From the NCBI GenBank assembly GCA_009192285.1, contig WBVU01000004.1, forward strand, positions 4,610,001 through 4,674,000: a stretch of DNA of 64,000 nt, given 5' to 3'. The position numbers and the translations under genes were made by a program. Origin of the DNA: Morchella semilibera (Eukaryota > Ascomycota > Pezizomycetes > Pezizales > Morchellaceae). The notes below the pieces were generated by a model. The model did no database searches and was not told the origin of the DNA. It saw only the letters and a program-made list of their open reading frames with translations. This document shows, piece by piece, positions 1 through 11,633 of the stretch (its first letter is position 1; every line of letters starts with the position of its first letter).

Positions 1-2
1 AA

Positions 3-139
3 CAGCAGTAAGACTGCATTTGTCTCCTGATGTCTCCTGAGTCCCAGGAGACTCAAAAAATATTTGGAAGTCTCAGGAGACTTTCAGGAGACCCGGGAGA
101 CTGTTGGGAGACTCCAGTCACAAGTTGAGTTTGCTGATG
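3..139 (+). mobile_element. 137-bp foldback MITE, copy 1
   Basis: A slightly diverged member of the 137-bp family whose usual ends are CATCAGCAA and TTGCTGATG. The inside is a run of GGAGACT/AGTCTCC iterations with a near-palindromic TCTCCTGAG..CTCAGGAGA core. The copy is flanked by a 2-bp AA duplication (1-2 and 140-141). It abuts a decayed LTR-A piece. Confidence 0.85.
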
Positions 140-1167
140 AACAATCCAGTATAACTCATATGTCCGCTTCTAGAAACCCATGGAAATCCATCCCAACCAC
201 ACCTCCTATTCCTCCCCACCATCTTACCAAAACCTATTACCAATCCTACCTGCAACTGAACCTCATAGAATCTAATGACTACAACCTCATTTGATCTCAC
301 CCCATCTTCACTTAATATAACTCTATCTATAACAACAGTGCTATGACTGCCGAATCATCTGGACCAATGCCAATATGCTGAGACATACGGCCACTATTTA
401 ATACCCTCCTTCGCCAGTTCAATATGACTTATACATTAGTCCATAGAAACTCATCAAAACTGACTGTAACTACATTTCAGATTTCTCCTCACCATCTTAC
501 TAAATTCTATTACTAATCCTCTTTGCAACCGTAACTTATAGAACCTACTGACGTAAACCTCACTTTCTATCACGGAGCGAAGCGGGGACGAACACAGAGA
601 GAGCCAAGATACACAACCGAGGTAGGGCGAGACAGGGCGGAGTAGGTAGTGCAAGGTAAGACAACCGAGAGGCTGTTGGACGAGAGGCAAAGCGAGGCTA
701 AACTGGGGAACAAGACAAAGCTATAGATTCTCTTCTTCCTTCCAGGAAGTAGGAACGGGGAAACTCAATAATAGTAAGAGGTCCTAAGCTCTATATTTGA
801 CTTAAAGGACAAGAAGGTTGCGTGAAGGGGGAGGGGAAGGAAGAGAATACCTACAAGCGAGGGAGAGCGCTCCCTATATATAGCCCCAAAATCCCTTCGC
901 TGACTCATACCATAGAACCCCATAGAACACAAAAAAAAACTCTTCTATTACAAATACATGCACGACGTTGACTCAAAGAACCCCTGCTCAGAAACTCATA
1001 GAACACCATAGAAAAACCCTTGACTAATCCTTCTTCCCGCAACATCACTCCGTACGCTCCACGCCGTTATACTTTCTCTCATCCGCTCCTCGCTTAACCT
1101 TTCTCCATTAACCACAACAGCACTAAGACTACCGAATTCTCCAGTCCGATGCCAAGACGGCGGAACA
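140..1167 (-). mobile_element. Decayed LTR-A pieces (Ty3/gypsy LTR) with nested LTR-C
   Basis: Two diverged LTR-A pieces lie head to tail, ending near 385 and near 1167. They are recognised by the recurring blocks CCACACCTC.TATTCCTCCCCACCATCT, ATCACGCCATCGAACCTCCTAGAA-like and GATGCCAAGACG.CGGAACA. The second piece is interrupted by an LTR-C. Strand is given in the sense of the parent gypsy element. These are old fossils. Confidence 0.7.
568..1071 (+). mobile_element. Solo LTR-C with 5-bp target duplication
   Basis: A 504-bp element beginning TATCACGG and ending CCGTTATA, flanked by perfect CTTTC duplications (563-567 and 1072-1076). It contains a TATA-like CTATATATAG and the downstream block ACTCATACCATAGAA shared with the other LTR families here. 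Size, 5-bp duplication and promoter-like content suggest a solo LTR, although the ends are not TG..CA. I do not know the parent element. Confidence 0.75.
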
Positions 1168-2141
1168 CATAGTATACTGAATGTTTCTTCCCTTTTTTTT
1201 AAAAAAAAAAGGAGGTATTTCAATGTAGATTTTAGTTTAACTCTGAAACTACTACAAGAGATAGTATCCATTGTCATATATCATATGAGTTCTATATCTA
1301 TGAGTTGTCATCGTTATTTTAATTTTACTAAACCATTTCTGTGTTTTATGCAGCTCATTAGTCCAACAGTTGACAGACTTTGGACAGAATGCCAAGCCTT
1401 TTCTATCGGTCCATGGACTGGCTTGGCAACTTAGACTGCAGTCAACTACAGTTGGACAGGACGGTTGTCAGTCCAGGCACTGCCTTAGCCTGCTTCGCTC
1501 TTCGCCTCGCTTTGCCCGGTGATAAGAGCAAATAACAGCAGAATAGTTTAATTCCTACTTACGGCTGTATTGTTTGACAAGCTGTTCGTATTTGAAGTCG
1601 GTCTCGTTGATGTTCATTGGTCTCGACGTTGTTTGTTGGTTGCCATGCCACATCACGAGAACTTTTGTCACCTGCCATACCTCATCACGATCAAAAACGG
1701 GGTTGATCAAAATGGGGTTTTTTTTTTTTACGAATTCTTGGTTCCCAAACGGGCCCACTGTTTTTTTTTGTCTTAGTCTTATCTTAGCGCACACTTTGAG
1801 TACATTTTGGCATAAACCGTACTAGAACAGCCCTAAGTATCTACGGTAGTCTTCCTTTTTTTCCTTTAATATCCAACTGGAACATTTTCTCGTAGGGAAA
1901 ATTTCCGTTGTGTAATCTTGTGCTATGAAATTTTGCCTGTTATATTGCACTAGCTAGATGAGGAATCGATACGTGTACTGATGATGTGCCTACTCAAACA
2001 CTGATACATATGACCGCCAAACAAAACGAGGGATGTATGAAAAATGACACAAGTGAGATAAAGTTGAGATTCATCCTATTGAAAACGAATATAGAAAAAG
2101 GTAGCATGAGGAATATCATTAATCATGCAAGACCTTAGGTT
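1168..2141. other. Intergenic, no gene recognised
   Basis: AT-rich DNA with homopolymer runs (T8/A10 near 1192-1210) and a few short GTCCA/TGGAC inverted pieces around 1360-1475. Short frames near 1555-1825 show no recognisable domain. It lies between the LTR pile and the 3' end of the hydrolase-like gene. Confidence 0.5.
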
Positions 2142-3895
2142 TTACATGCGTAGCAGCTGTTCCAATCTTTTTTTCAATATATTTACTCCATCCAGGTTGT
2201 TCCAAACAGCATGTGGAGCGTTATTGACCACATCCCAAGCCACTAGGTTTTCCGTGATTTCAGTTAACTCCCTCTGGCCGTCGTTCCATTGTTGATTGTG
2301 CTTGCTTGCCCTTCCTGAGCTTACAACGGCGATAGGCAAGCCCTTTGGTAGAATTGCTTTAGCAGCCGCGATTTCATTCTTCGTAAATGTTGTTGCAACC
2401 AAGTTCTCTTGAAGCTTGGCCTTGATCTGCTTCCCATTCTGATAGGCTGAAATCCCATATATACGATCTGCGCGACCTCTACCTAACAAAATGGCTCCCG
2501 TCAAACGATCAATCCCAAGTGGACTGATGATTCCCCGAAGCCAAAGTAGAAAACCCCTACCGGCAGAGCCTATTCTATGGAGTTGGGACTCGGGGAGGGC
2601 ATCTACAAAAAGCATCCCTTTAACCTCGGCAGTATGACGAGAGGCAAAGATGCGAGAGTATATCCTAGTTGGGGTCAGTCGTCCTGAAAAAGAAAAATTG
2701 GGGAAATAATTACCCCCCGACACCATGGGAGACTAGTACCCAGGGCCCGCTCTCATCCGCTTTCGTCAGTGCTTCTGATAAAACATCAATTGCCATGCCC
2801 GCCGATAATGGGCTTGGCGCATTATCGCTGAAGCTAATGCCAGGTCTATCCCAGTAACAGTATCTTTCGATTTTCTTGTCTTGGTATGCGCTCAAAATCC
2901 ATCCTTCTAAACCATGTTTTACAGGATCTTCTCCGCCCTCCACAAGTACAGTTGTTACACTTGTTCCGTCCAGAGAGGTAGCATTCCCTGTACAAAAGAG
3001 ATGTACCTCATATCCATGACCATCAACCCAATATCGTGCCCCTGGGGGTGCGAGGGATGAATCGCTAGAACGAAGAATAAGTGTCGCAGTAATGAGGAAG
3101 GTGATAGCAATAAAAGCGATAAGAACGGTGGTAGCAGAAAAAACCGACAACCATTCTGCCAAAGAACGTCTGGTTTCACGTCGACCAGTCAGACGCTCCT
3201 CCTCTTCTCTTTTACCATAGGCAACCACACGGTCACATAGAATCTGTATATATGAATCAGCATAGGCTTAAACTTAGAGGGAAAGGTAGACTAACACCCC
3301 ACGCACTAATGGTAATGGCCCAGATTACCGACACTACTCCAACCCAGCCTTCTTCATCACGAATGCGTGCAACAGCCAAAAGGATAACTGCGTCGATGAA
3401 TAACAGTGCGGACAATATTATCCATGAGTACTGCTCAGATCTCGAGGGAGTAGCGAAAAATAGAAGCAATAGTACTAAACTGCTGGTGGCAAGTGTAGAG
3501 AAGCTACATATGAATATTTATTATTAGATTGCTACAATCGCGCCCCCAGCGCTATACGCACTGCAAGCAAAACCAAGATTGATATGCAGATTGAGAACTT
3601 ACGCAAAACTAAGGAAACCACTCCCTCTAGAATAGATTCCAGGGGGGCTCACGAACATTGAAATCAGAAGAACAACCCACCAGAGTAAAGAAACTGTCAA
3701 GAGGAGTATCGTTGCCCATCTCAATGACCGCACAGGAAGCAAATTGTACGGCGATACTGCTGGATCGTCTGGACTGAGTGGGGAATGTCCATTCTCGGTG
3801 GATAGAAGACTCGTTCTTTCATCAGGGTTTTGGCTACGTGACCTATGGGACGACCCCAGGCCTTGGTTCTCGTCTGGTTTTCTCGGACCCCCAAA
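2142..3895 (-). CDS. Membrane-anchored alpha/beta-hydrolase-like protein (fungal 'mitochondrial integral membrane protein' family)
   Basis: Three 3' exons join in frame on the minus strand: 3504-3296, 3243-2714 and 2664-2142, with GT-AG introns at 3244-3295 and 2665-2713. They encode a membrane helix (LLFFATPSR, then LFIDAVILLAVARI), the motif AYGKREEEERLTG, a second helix (LIAFIAITFLITATLIL) and a lumenal hydrolase-like domain. That domain has YCYWDRPG, SAGMAIDVLSEAL, WVLVSHGVGGIYSR and FLLWLRGIISPLG. This order is familiar from a fungal membrane protein family usually annotated as mitochondrial. The HGVGG stretch sits where a nucleophile elbow would be, and a classical GxSxG is absent, so catalysis is doubtful. 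A further upstream exon (about 3603-3850, reading NPDERTSLLS, then a membrane segment, then FVSPPGIYSRGSG) clearly belongs to the gene. I could not splice it in frame to 3504, nor find an in-frame ATG, so the 5' end is unresolved. Confidence 0.75.
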
Positions 3896-4325
3896 GATTA
3901 CTCATTGCGCAAATAGTATAAATAAAAAGAAAGTACAGGCACAGCCAATTTGATAATTCAGGGTGACTAGCCTTTATATACTACTACGAACATCGGGAAC
4001 AAAGAAAGGTGACGTTTTCTCAAATTCAGGATAAAATTGCACCGTTGCTTGAGACTGGTGACGTCGGGGACCGACAATTTTATGACGTAATGTAGATCTG
4101 AATACCAAATCGTAATCCCTGGTTGGTCTAGAGATATGCAAGTCATGATTGGATGAACACGCCGTCACTCTCTACTACGCCTGGAAATGCATTACTTGAT
4201 ACGTTATCGACACATTGTCCATACAAAAGCGAGGATGGTAATATATTCCTTGATGCATTTTATGACGACTTTGAGAAAGGCAGGAAAGGCAGCAGGAAAG
4301 GAATCAGTGAAGTCATCGATGTCCC
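3896..4325. other. 5' flank of the hydrolase-like gene
   Basis: About 430 bp between the presumed start region of the hydrolase-like gene and the first LTR-A piece. I see no gene. It probably holds the promoter of the minus-strand gene. Confidence 0.4.
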
Positions 4326-4556
4326 ACCGGCATCTTGGCATTGGTCTCGAAAGTAACTCAGTGGTTGCAGTGCTGTTGTGGATAATGGAGCTAGGTTAAG
4401 CCAGAAGGGGATGAGATGAGGTGAGGTTTACGTAAGTAGGTTCCACAAGGTACGGTTGCAGGGAGGATTGGTAATAGGATTTGATGAGATGGTGGAAAGG
4501 AATACGAGGTGTTGTTACAGTTGGTTCCTAGGAGTTTCTATAGGCTGATGTATGAG

Positions 4557-5330
4557 TGTCCCGGCGTCTTGGCATCGTTCTGAAGGTTCGGTAGTCAAAG
4601 CGCTGTTACGATTGTTTAGGTATTGCTGAGCGAGGAAGGGGTGTACTGAGGAAGGAGTGTCCGAGTCGTCATTGAGTTCTAGGAGGTTCGGTGGCGTGAT
4701 GGATTTGTAATGCAAATAACAGAGATGGTGGAGAAGAATACGAGGTGTGGTTGTGATAGATTTCTATGGGTTTTTATAAGCTGATGTATGAGTCATAGCA
4801 GACTGGTGGAAGAAAGGTGTTAAATAGCGTGTATAGATGTTTTCCTTAGTTCTTTCTTTCTGTTCTCTCTGTCTCGTCTTCCTGTTTATGTCGGTACATA
4901 AGAATATATTCCTATCTTAAGCCATAGTTAATCAGCAAACTCAAATTGTGACTGGAGTCTCCCAACAGTCTGCCGAGTCTCTTGAGAGTCTCCTGAGACC
5001 CCTGAATATCTTTTGAGTCTCCTGAGGCTCAGGAGACATCAGGAGACAAATGAAGTCTTGCTGATGTTCCTCGTATCCAAGACTCTGTTCTCCTTAGAGG
5101 AAATCTATAGTATCTCTCATCGTTCTCGTTGATGTCAATCTGGTCCTCACTCTCCCTATCCGGTACTCTTTCTCTTTCGCCTTTGCCTTTACCTTCATCG
5201 ATGCCTGTGCTTGTGCCTGCCCAGTGTTGTTTCTGTTTTCATCAATATCCTCGTTGGGTTGAGTGTGCTCCTCGAGTACATCTGCATCATCATTGTCATC
5301 TTCTACTTTACGTCGGGTTACTTTGTCACA
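4557..5330 (+). mobile_element. Solo LTR-A, 5-bp target duplication, carrying a MITE
   Basis: Starts TGTCCCGGCGTCTTGG and ends TTTGTCACA, flanked by perfect ATGAG duplications (4552-4556 and 5331-5335). It is about 635 bp once the MITE at 4930-5066 is subtracted, matching the other copies. A TTAAATAG block precedes the presumed transcription start. Confidence 0.88.
4930..5066 (-). mobile_element. 137-bp foldback MITE, copy 2
   Basis: A reverse-orientation copy of exactly 137 bp within the solo LTR-A, with 2-bp TT duplications on both sides. The first base of the usual CATCAGCAA end is A here. Confidence 0.88.
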
Positions 5331-5373
5331 ATGAGTCATACTGGACTGGTGGAAGAGGGTGTTAAATCATGTA

Positions 5374-6576
5374 ATGTAGTAACCTGACGCAAAGTAGAAG
5401 ATGACAATGATTATGCAGCAGGACTCAAGGAGCACAGCCAACGTGATGAGGTCACCGACGAAGACAGAAAAGACACCAAACAGACACAAGCACAAGTATC
5501 GGCAAAGGCAAAGGCAAAAGCAAAGGCACAAGAGTACAGAGCAAGGAGAGTGAGGATCAGATAGATCTCAACAAGAACGATGAGAGGTACTAGAGGTTTC
5601 CTCAGAAGAGGACTGGATCTTCAGTACAAGGAACTATGGCTTGAGGATAGGAGTATATTCCTATGTACCGGAATAACAGGAAGACGAGACAGAAAGAAAA
5701 GAAAGAAAGAAATAAGGAAAACATCCATCCCCGCTATTTAACACCCCTCCTTCACCAGTCCACCATCCGAGTCACTCATACATCAGCTCATAGAAACCCT
5801 TAGAAATCCATCGCTACCACACCTCGTGTTCTTCCCCACTGTCCCGGTGTCTTGGCATTGGTCCCGAGGGTTCGGTAGTCGAAGCGCTGTTGTGATTGTT
5901 TAGGAATAATTAGGCGAGGAATGTATATGGTAAGAGAGGTTGTCGTCATTAGGTTCTAGGAGGTTCGATGGTGTGGTGGATTTGTAATGTAAATAGCGGA
6001 GATGGTGGGGAGGAATACGAGGCTTGGATGCGATGGGTTTCTATAGGTTTCTATGAGGCAATGTATGAGTCATAGCGGACTAGTGGAGGAGAGGTGTTAA
6101 ATAGCGGGGATAGATGTTTTCCTTAGTTTTTTCTCTTCTTTTCTGTCTGTCTCGTCTTCCTGTTAACTGGGTACATAGGAATCTACTCCTATTTCTAAGC
6201 CATAGCCTCTCGTACCAAATACTTGATCCTCTGACGAGAGGAAACTCATAGCATCTTTCATCGTTCCCGTTGAGGTATATCTGGTCCTCACTCTCCCTGC
6301 TCTGTGCTCTTGTGCCTTTGTCCTTGCCTTTGCCTTCGCCGGTGCCTGTGCTTGTACCTGCCCGGTCTTACCTTTGTTTTCGTTGGTCTCCTCGTCGCTT
6401 AGCTGCGCCCCTCGGGTCCTTCTGCGTCATCATTGTCATCTTCTTCTTTGCGTCTGGTTACTCCGTCACACCCACCATCTCTACTATTTTACATTACAAA
6501 TCCATCACGCCATCGAACCTCCTGGAATCCAATGATGTCACTCCCTCCTTAACTCACCCCTTCCTCGCTTAGCATT
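5374..6576 (-). mobile_element. LTR-A split by another LTR-A
   Basis: A minus-orientation LTR-A (start resembles TGT.GTAACCTGACGC) runs to 5839 and resumes after 6470 with CCACCATCTCTACTATTT. The interrupting copy at 5840-6470 is in the opposite orientation. The right part ends at the MITE pair. It is a fossil. Confidence 0.75.
5840..6470 (+). mobile_element. Solo LTR-A, 631 bp, perfect target duplication
   Basis: Begins TGTCCCGGTGTCTTGG and ends GTTACTCCGTCACA. The 5-bp duplication CCCAC is present at 5835-5839 and 6471-6475. It carries no MITE, so it gives the native LTR-A length. Confidence 0.9.
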
Positions 6577-6852
6577 CATCAGCAAACTGAACTTGTGCCA
6601 GCAGTCTCCCAACAGTCTCCCAAGTCTCCTGAGAACATCAGCAAGACTTCATTTGTCTCCTGATGTCTCCTGAGCCTCAGGAGACTCAAAAAATATCCAG
6701 GAGTCTCAGGAGACTCTCAGGAGACTTGGGAGACTGTTGGGAGACTCCAGTCACAAGTTGAGTTTGCTGATGAATCTCTTGAGACCCCTGGATATTTTTT
6801 CAGTCTCCTGAGGCTCAGGAGACATCAAGAGACAAATGAAGTCTTGCTGATG
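6577..6852 (-). mobile_element. 137-bp foldback MITE, outer copy of a MITE-in-MITE
   Basis: A reverse copy starting CATCAGCAAACTGAAC at 6577 and ending CTTGCTGATG at 6852. It is interrupted by a complete forward copy. Removing the inner copy and one 2-bp duplication leaves exactly 137 bp. Its outer flanks (TT and AG) do not match, so one side has been rearranged. Confidence 0.85.
6636..6772 (+). mobile_element. 137-bp foldback MITE, inner copy
   Basis: A complete 137-bp copy inserted in the middle of the copy at 6577-6852, with AA duplications at 6634-6635 and 6773-6774. Direct evidence of self-insertion. Confidence 0.9.
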
Positions 6853-7005
6853 AGCCCATGTAACTTCCATACCTGTTCCAAGTATAGACGAGACAGATCC
6901 CTACCATTAACATTTTCTGTGGTAGGAATCAAACGCTTTATTTTCGTTAACCGATCCATTAACATAAGTATAGCATTAAACCCATTGCTCTCTGGCAGCC
7001 CGGTT
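6853..7005 (-). mobile_element. Integrase core fragment of gypsy fossil 1
   Basis: A minus-strand segment reading FNAILMLMDRLTKIKRLIP, typical of the start of the gypsy integrase catalytic core. It is separated from the zinc-finger part of integrase by the solo LTR-A at 7006-7777. The left side stops at a MITE. Confidence 0.75.
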
Positions 7006-7777
7006 TGTGACGGAGTAACCTGACAACAAAAAGAAGATAACAATGATGACGCAGAAGGACCCGAGGAGCAGAGCCTAAATGACGAGGAAACTGACGAAGA
7101 CAAGGATAACGCCGGGCCGGCATATGCGCAGACACCGGCGAAGGCAAAGGCAAGCGCAAGGGCAGAAGGGCACAGAGCAGGGAGAGTGAGGACCGGATGG
7201 ACCTCAACGAGAACGATGAGAGGTACTATGAGTTTCCTCTTTTTAGAGGATCAAGTCTTTGGTACGAGAGGCTATGGCTTAGAAATAGGAGTAGATTCCT
7301 ATGTACCGAGATAACAGGAAGAAGAGACAGAGAGAAAAGAAAGAAAGAACTAAGGAAAATATCTATCCCCGCTATTTAACACATCTCCTTCACCAGTCCG
7401 CTATGACTCACACTTTCACTCATAGAATCTCATAGAAACCCTTCGCAACCACACCTCGTATTCCCCTCCACCATCTTAGCTATTTACATTACCAATCCGT
7501 CACGCCACCAAACCTCCTAGAACCCAATGACGACACCCCCCCTTTAGCACACCTCTTTCCTCGCTTAACCATTCCTAAACAATTGCAACAGCACTTCGAC
7601 TACATCAGCAAGACTTCATTTGTCTCCTGATGTCTCCTGAGCCTCAGGAGAATCAAAAAATGTACAGGAGTCTCAGGAGACTCTCAGGAGACTTGGGAGA
7701 CTGTTGGGAGACTCCAGTTACAAGTTGAGTTTGCTGATGTACTGAGCACTCGGGACTGATGCCAATACGCCGAGATA
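7006..7777 (-). mobile_element. Solo LTR-A inserted in gypsy integrase
   Basis: Reads TGTGACGGAGTAACC to GCCGAGATA on the plus strand. Perfect CGGTT duplications lie at 7001-7005 and 7778-7782. It is about 633 bp without the MITE at 7602-7739. The insertion into the integrase region shows that fossil 1 is older than this LTR. Confidence 0.9.
7602..7739 (+). mobile_element. 137-bp-family MITE, copy in solo LTR-A
   Basis: A forward copy of 138 bp with a TA duplication (7600-7601 and 7740-7741). It interrupts the conserved CGACTACCGAACCCTCGGG block of LTR-A. Confidence 0.9.
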
Positions 7778-7782
7778 CGGTT

Positions 7783-9655
7783 ACAAGATCTATTGTAATA
7801 TATCCGTCCAAGGTCCCTTAGGTACTGATAGTGGTCGCAGGACTCCTTGAAGAGGATTATGATTCGCTTTGCTCCTGCGACAAGTATGGCAATTCTGAAC
7901 ATAGCGGTCTGTATATTTCCGCATGGTCGGCCAATAATAGTTCTGACTCAGTAGTTCCAATGTCTTTGATCGTTCCGGGTGTCCAGCAAAGGGTTTATTG
8001 TGGTATTCCCGTAGCAAGTAAAGCTTGAGTTCGTCATTGTCAGGAACATAGAGTGTATTCCGGTAAAGCAGTAACCCCTCCTTGCTTCCTTTGCACTCAG
8101 CCAACAAAATCTCTTTCGATTGTCGAACGCCGTCCCGGGGCATGGATAAAACCTTACTTGGAAAACTATCACACTGGTAAGCCTTGTGAAATAAATCGAG
8201 TACAGGAGACAATCCTTCAGCGGGTTCATTTGACAAAAAGCCCGCTAACAAATCTATCTTTGAATCTAAATTCTCTTTCTTCAAAACCACTCGACTTTGT
8301 TGTTCCAGTCTCTCATCCCCTCCTTGAGTAAATCCTTATGCCTTCGGGTCAGAATATCAACCTTCCTTCCCTGCTTCCCTGGTCTATATTGAATAACAAA
8401 ATTAAACCGAGACAAGAACTCCGCCCAGCGAGTTTGACACCGATTTAGCAATTTGGTTGACAGAAAATACTCAAGATTGCGATGATCTGTAAGTACTTTT
8501 ACTTGGAATTGAGCTGTCTCCAGATGAGGTCTCTATTCCTCAAAACAACGAATAATAGCCAACAACTCCTTGTCATAAATCTTATTATTACACTCCGCAG
8601 GTCAGTGTGTCTTAGAGAAGAACGCGACTAGTTGCAAAATCCCTCCGTCATCACGTTGTGATAATATTCCTGCCGACACATAATCCGACGCATCGGTTTC
8701 CACAAAAAGTTCTTTCTCAAGATCAGGGTGCATCAATACTGGGGCAGTGGTGAAAGCAGTCTTGAGTTTTTGAAAGGCTTGTTCAACTCTCTGAGTCCAC
8801 TCAAATTGTACATGCATCTTCGTCAAGGCAGTCAAGAGCTGAACCACTTAGGAGTAAGCGTAAATAAAGCGTCGATAAAAATTAGCAAACCCAAGAAATT
8901 CCTGAACCTTCTTTACTGTCTTCGGGGCATCCCAGTCCACAATCGTTTGTACCTTAGTAGGATCTATTTTTTATTCCTCCAAGGGTCAGAATCATCCCCA
9001 AATATTTTGTTTCTTGCACACTGAATTCGCACTTCTCTGATTTTAGGTGGACCTCATTGGCTTCCTGGGCTTCGTGCACTTGTTGTACATCCTGTTGATG
9101 CTGTTCCAAAGTTTCCGAATAAATAAGAATATCATTAAGGTAGGCAGTCGCACAACGATCCAAGAAAGGCCGGTGAATATCATTAATCCAGCGTTGGAAG
9201 ATTGCGGGCACATTGGTTAAACCAAAAGGCATCACTAGATACTTCCAATGTCTATAGCGCGTCCTAAAGGCCGTCTTCCACTCGTCACCCTCTTTAATCC
9301 TAATCTGATTATAGCCCCATCGTAGATCCAACTTGGTAAAATAATTCGCCCGTGCTAGATTGGCCATAGTTTCCGGTGTCAAGGGAAGAGGATACTTATC
9401 CTTGACCATAATAGCATTAAGCTACCGATAGTCAACGCACAAACGTAAGGACCCATCAGCTTTCTTAACGAATAAAACAGGAGCGCCGGCTGGAGAACTG
9501 CTAGAGCAGAGAAATTCCTTATGTAGGTTATTGGCCAAGTAGTTTATTAGAGCCTTCAATTCTTCCCTGGACATGCTATACATGGGGCCAAAAGGTGGCA
9601 TAGTCCCTTCTTGCAATTTTATCTCATGATCATAGGGACGATGTGGCGGTAGCCT
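7783..9655 (-). mobile_element. Gypsy pol region: RT, RNase H, integrase zinc finger
   Basis: On the minus strand, the RT region shows [20 protein letters not shown] and [20 protein letters not shown]. RNase H-like sequence follows ([20 protein letters not shown]). The integrase N-terminal zinc-binding region reads YHNKPFAGHPERSKTLELL then YVQNCHTCRRSK. Order and motifs are those of Ty3/gypsy pol. The reading is interrupted in several places; treat as a fossil. Confidence 0.85.
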
Positions 9656-9792
9656 CATCAGCAAGACTTCATTTGTCTCCTGATGTCTCCTGAGCCTCAG
9701 AAGACTAAAAAAATATCAAGGAGTCTCAGGAGACTCTCAGGAGACTAGGGAGAATGTTGGGAGACTGCAGTCATAAGTTGAGTGTGCTGATG
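9656..9792 (+). mobile_element. 137-bp foldback MITE in gypsy pol
   Basis: A complete 137-bp forward copy between the RT and protease parts of gypsy fossil 1, with CT duplications (9654-9655 and 9793-9794). Confidence 0.9.
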
Positions 9793-10442
9793 CTGGACGC
9801 ATTGGTTTCATCGAATAATTGTCGAAACTGCTGATAATATATCGGAATCATTCCATCTGGGTTGGCAGGCATTTCCAATATTTTATTAACAGCATATAGA
9901 GTAGTCGAGTAAACCTGAACAGTAGGGTCGTAGGAGAGTTTCTTAAATGATCGAGGAGTAACTGCTGAAATATGTGTAACCGGCCTTTTGGGTGGTGGAG
10001 TTAAAATCCCCCGAGCAACAATAGGTTTGTGGTTGGCTATACAATGTTCAAGAAATACTGATGACTGGAAGCGAATATCATTCCTTCCACTATCAATCAA
10101 GACTCCATGCTTCCTCATCCACAATATTCCCATCACGATCGGATAATGCCCTAATTTTGTAACAAAGAAAGGACATTCCTCCACATGTCCATTTATTTCC
10201 AGCTCGAGCGTAACCTTCTTGGTCACCTTCCCTGATTCAATCGGCCTTCCATCAATCACATCAATCTCCCTCTCAGTCTTCAAATTTTTCATCTTCAGTT
10301 CATGGCGGCGCACAAAGTCTTCATCAATAAATGCATATCCTGACGCTCCCATATCAATCAAGGCATAAGTGGGTACAATAGATTTTTTATTTTGTGAAAT
10401 AGAGCAGACTACAATAAATTGATTCCCATCCATCTCCCCTTC
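9793..10442 (-). mobile_element. Gypsy protease-like region
   Basis: The minus-strand reading contains SIVPTYALIDMGASGYAFID and HYPIVMGILWMRKHGVLID, the arrangement of a retroelement aspartic protease between gag and RT. It is bounded by the MITE on the left and LTR-B on the right. Fossil. Confidence 0.7.
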
Positions 10443-10939
10443 CATCACGGCTCCGCCTCCTGCACCTCGCCTGCCGGCAAGGCGTCTTCGGAACAGGGTT
10501 GTTGGATAGTATCGGTCGATGTCGGAAGTAGAATGAGGGATTAGGAAGGAGCTCGGGTAATGGAATGTAAGCGCTAGGAAGGATTGGGTAGTAACGGATA
10601 GAATTGGGGTTATTGGGAATAGTATAGGGGGTACGGGAGTGTAGTAGTTTCTATGGGATTCCATGGTATGAGTTATTGGTGCGGGGGGATAGTTATATAT
10701 ATAGTGCTCGTTCTTTCCTATGTTTTTGCCTCTCTAGGCAACGTCTTCTTTCTGTTAGCAATCTATTACTTTGGCTTCGGCCCTTCTGTCTACGCCCCGA
10801 ACCTGAACCTGGACCTGAACCAGCCTCGCCTCAGGTGTATCCTGAGCCGACCCTGTCCTGCATCTGTTCCTGGAAGTTACTCCGCCTCGCCTCTGAAGAT
10901 CACCCTGTCTTGCCCCTGAAGCCCACCCCGCCCGTGAAA
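10443..10939 (-). mobile_element. Solo LTR-B inside gypsy fossil 1
   Basis: A 497-bp element starting CATCACGGCTCCGCCTCC and ending CCCGTGAAA, flanked by CCTTC duplications (10438-10442 and 10940-10944). It matches the copies at 45890-46363 and 27956-29333 and carries a TATATATAG promoter-like block. Solo LTR of a second family. Confidence 0.85.
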
Positions 10940-11206
10940 CCTTCTGATACTGAAAACGTTAAAATAGACACTTTAGAGAAAACCTTTGGAGGTCCCTGGA
11001 CTATACTGCCTAGGCCAGGGACGAATCTTTTAACTCCTCCTCATCCGACAACATTTTCTCCTCCTTTTCCTTCTTCTCCTTCTTTGCTTCCAACAACGCT
11101 CCCCTCATTCTAGGTGCCGCTCTCCCCGAAGGCGAAAGCGTACAATCTCTAACCAAATATCCAACCCCTATACAGTAACAACAACGATTCTCCGCAAAAC
11201 GTGCTT

Positions 11207-11343
11207 CATCAGCAAACTCAACTTGTGACTGGAGTCTCCCAACAGTCTCCCAGGTCTCCTGAGAGTCTCCTGAGACTTCTGGATATTTTTTGAGTCTTCT
11301 GAGGCTCAGGAGACATCAGGAAACAAATGAAGTCTTGCTGATA
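11207..11343 (-). mobile_element. 137-bp foldback MITE in gag
   Basis: A reverse copy of 137 bp with TT duplications (11205-11206 and 11344-11345). The terminal G is A here. Confidence 0.88.
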
Positions 11344-11633
11344 TTCCCTCTCCCTGTGGTCTGAGCGACGGCGACTATTAGACAAATCCATAGAAATAGC
11401 TCCACCAGGAGTATAGGAAGGGTGGGCCACTGGTGCAGTACTCTTCGGTGCTGGTTGGGGTAGTCCTCGTATGACTGGGGATATTGCTAATGCAATAAGT
11501 GGGCGAGAGGCAAAGGAACGAGGAGCGGGGCCACTAAGAATCAGAAATCTAAATCTCCCCATTCTGGCTTCTAAGGCTCTTTGCTTATCATCAAGTCGTT
11601 GGAGAAGGAGCCCACACTCCTTAATTGTTGTTG

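Larger units (their letters stand above)
4326..5371 (+). mobile_element. LTR-A piece interrupted by a complete solo LTR-A
   Basis: An older LTR-A in plus orientation (TGTCCCACCGGCATCTTGG near 4319-4338 onward) is interrupted by a younger copy at 4557-5330 and resumes with the CATACTGGACTGGTGG block after it. It is a fossil with no coding part. Confidence 0.7.

Noticed and set aside
3-139. CRISPR-like array of GGAGACT repeats
   Set aside because: Units are not evenly spaced with unique spacers. They belong to a palindromic eukaryotic element, and host genes have spliceosomal introns.
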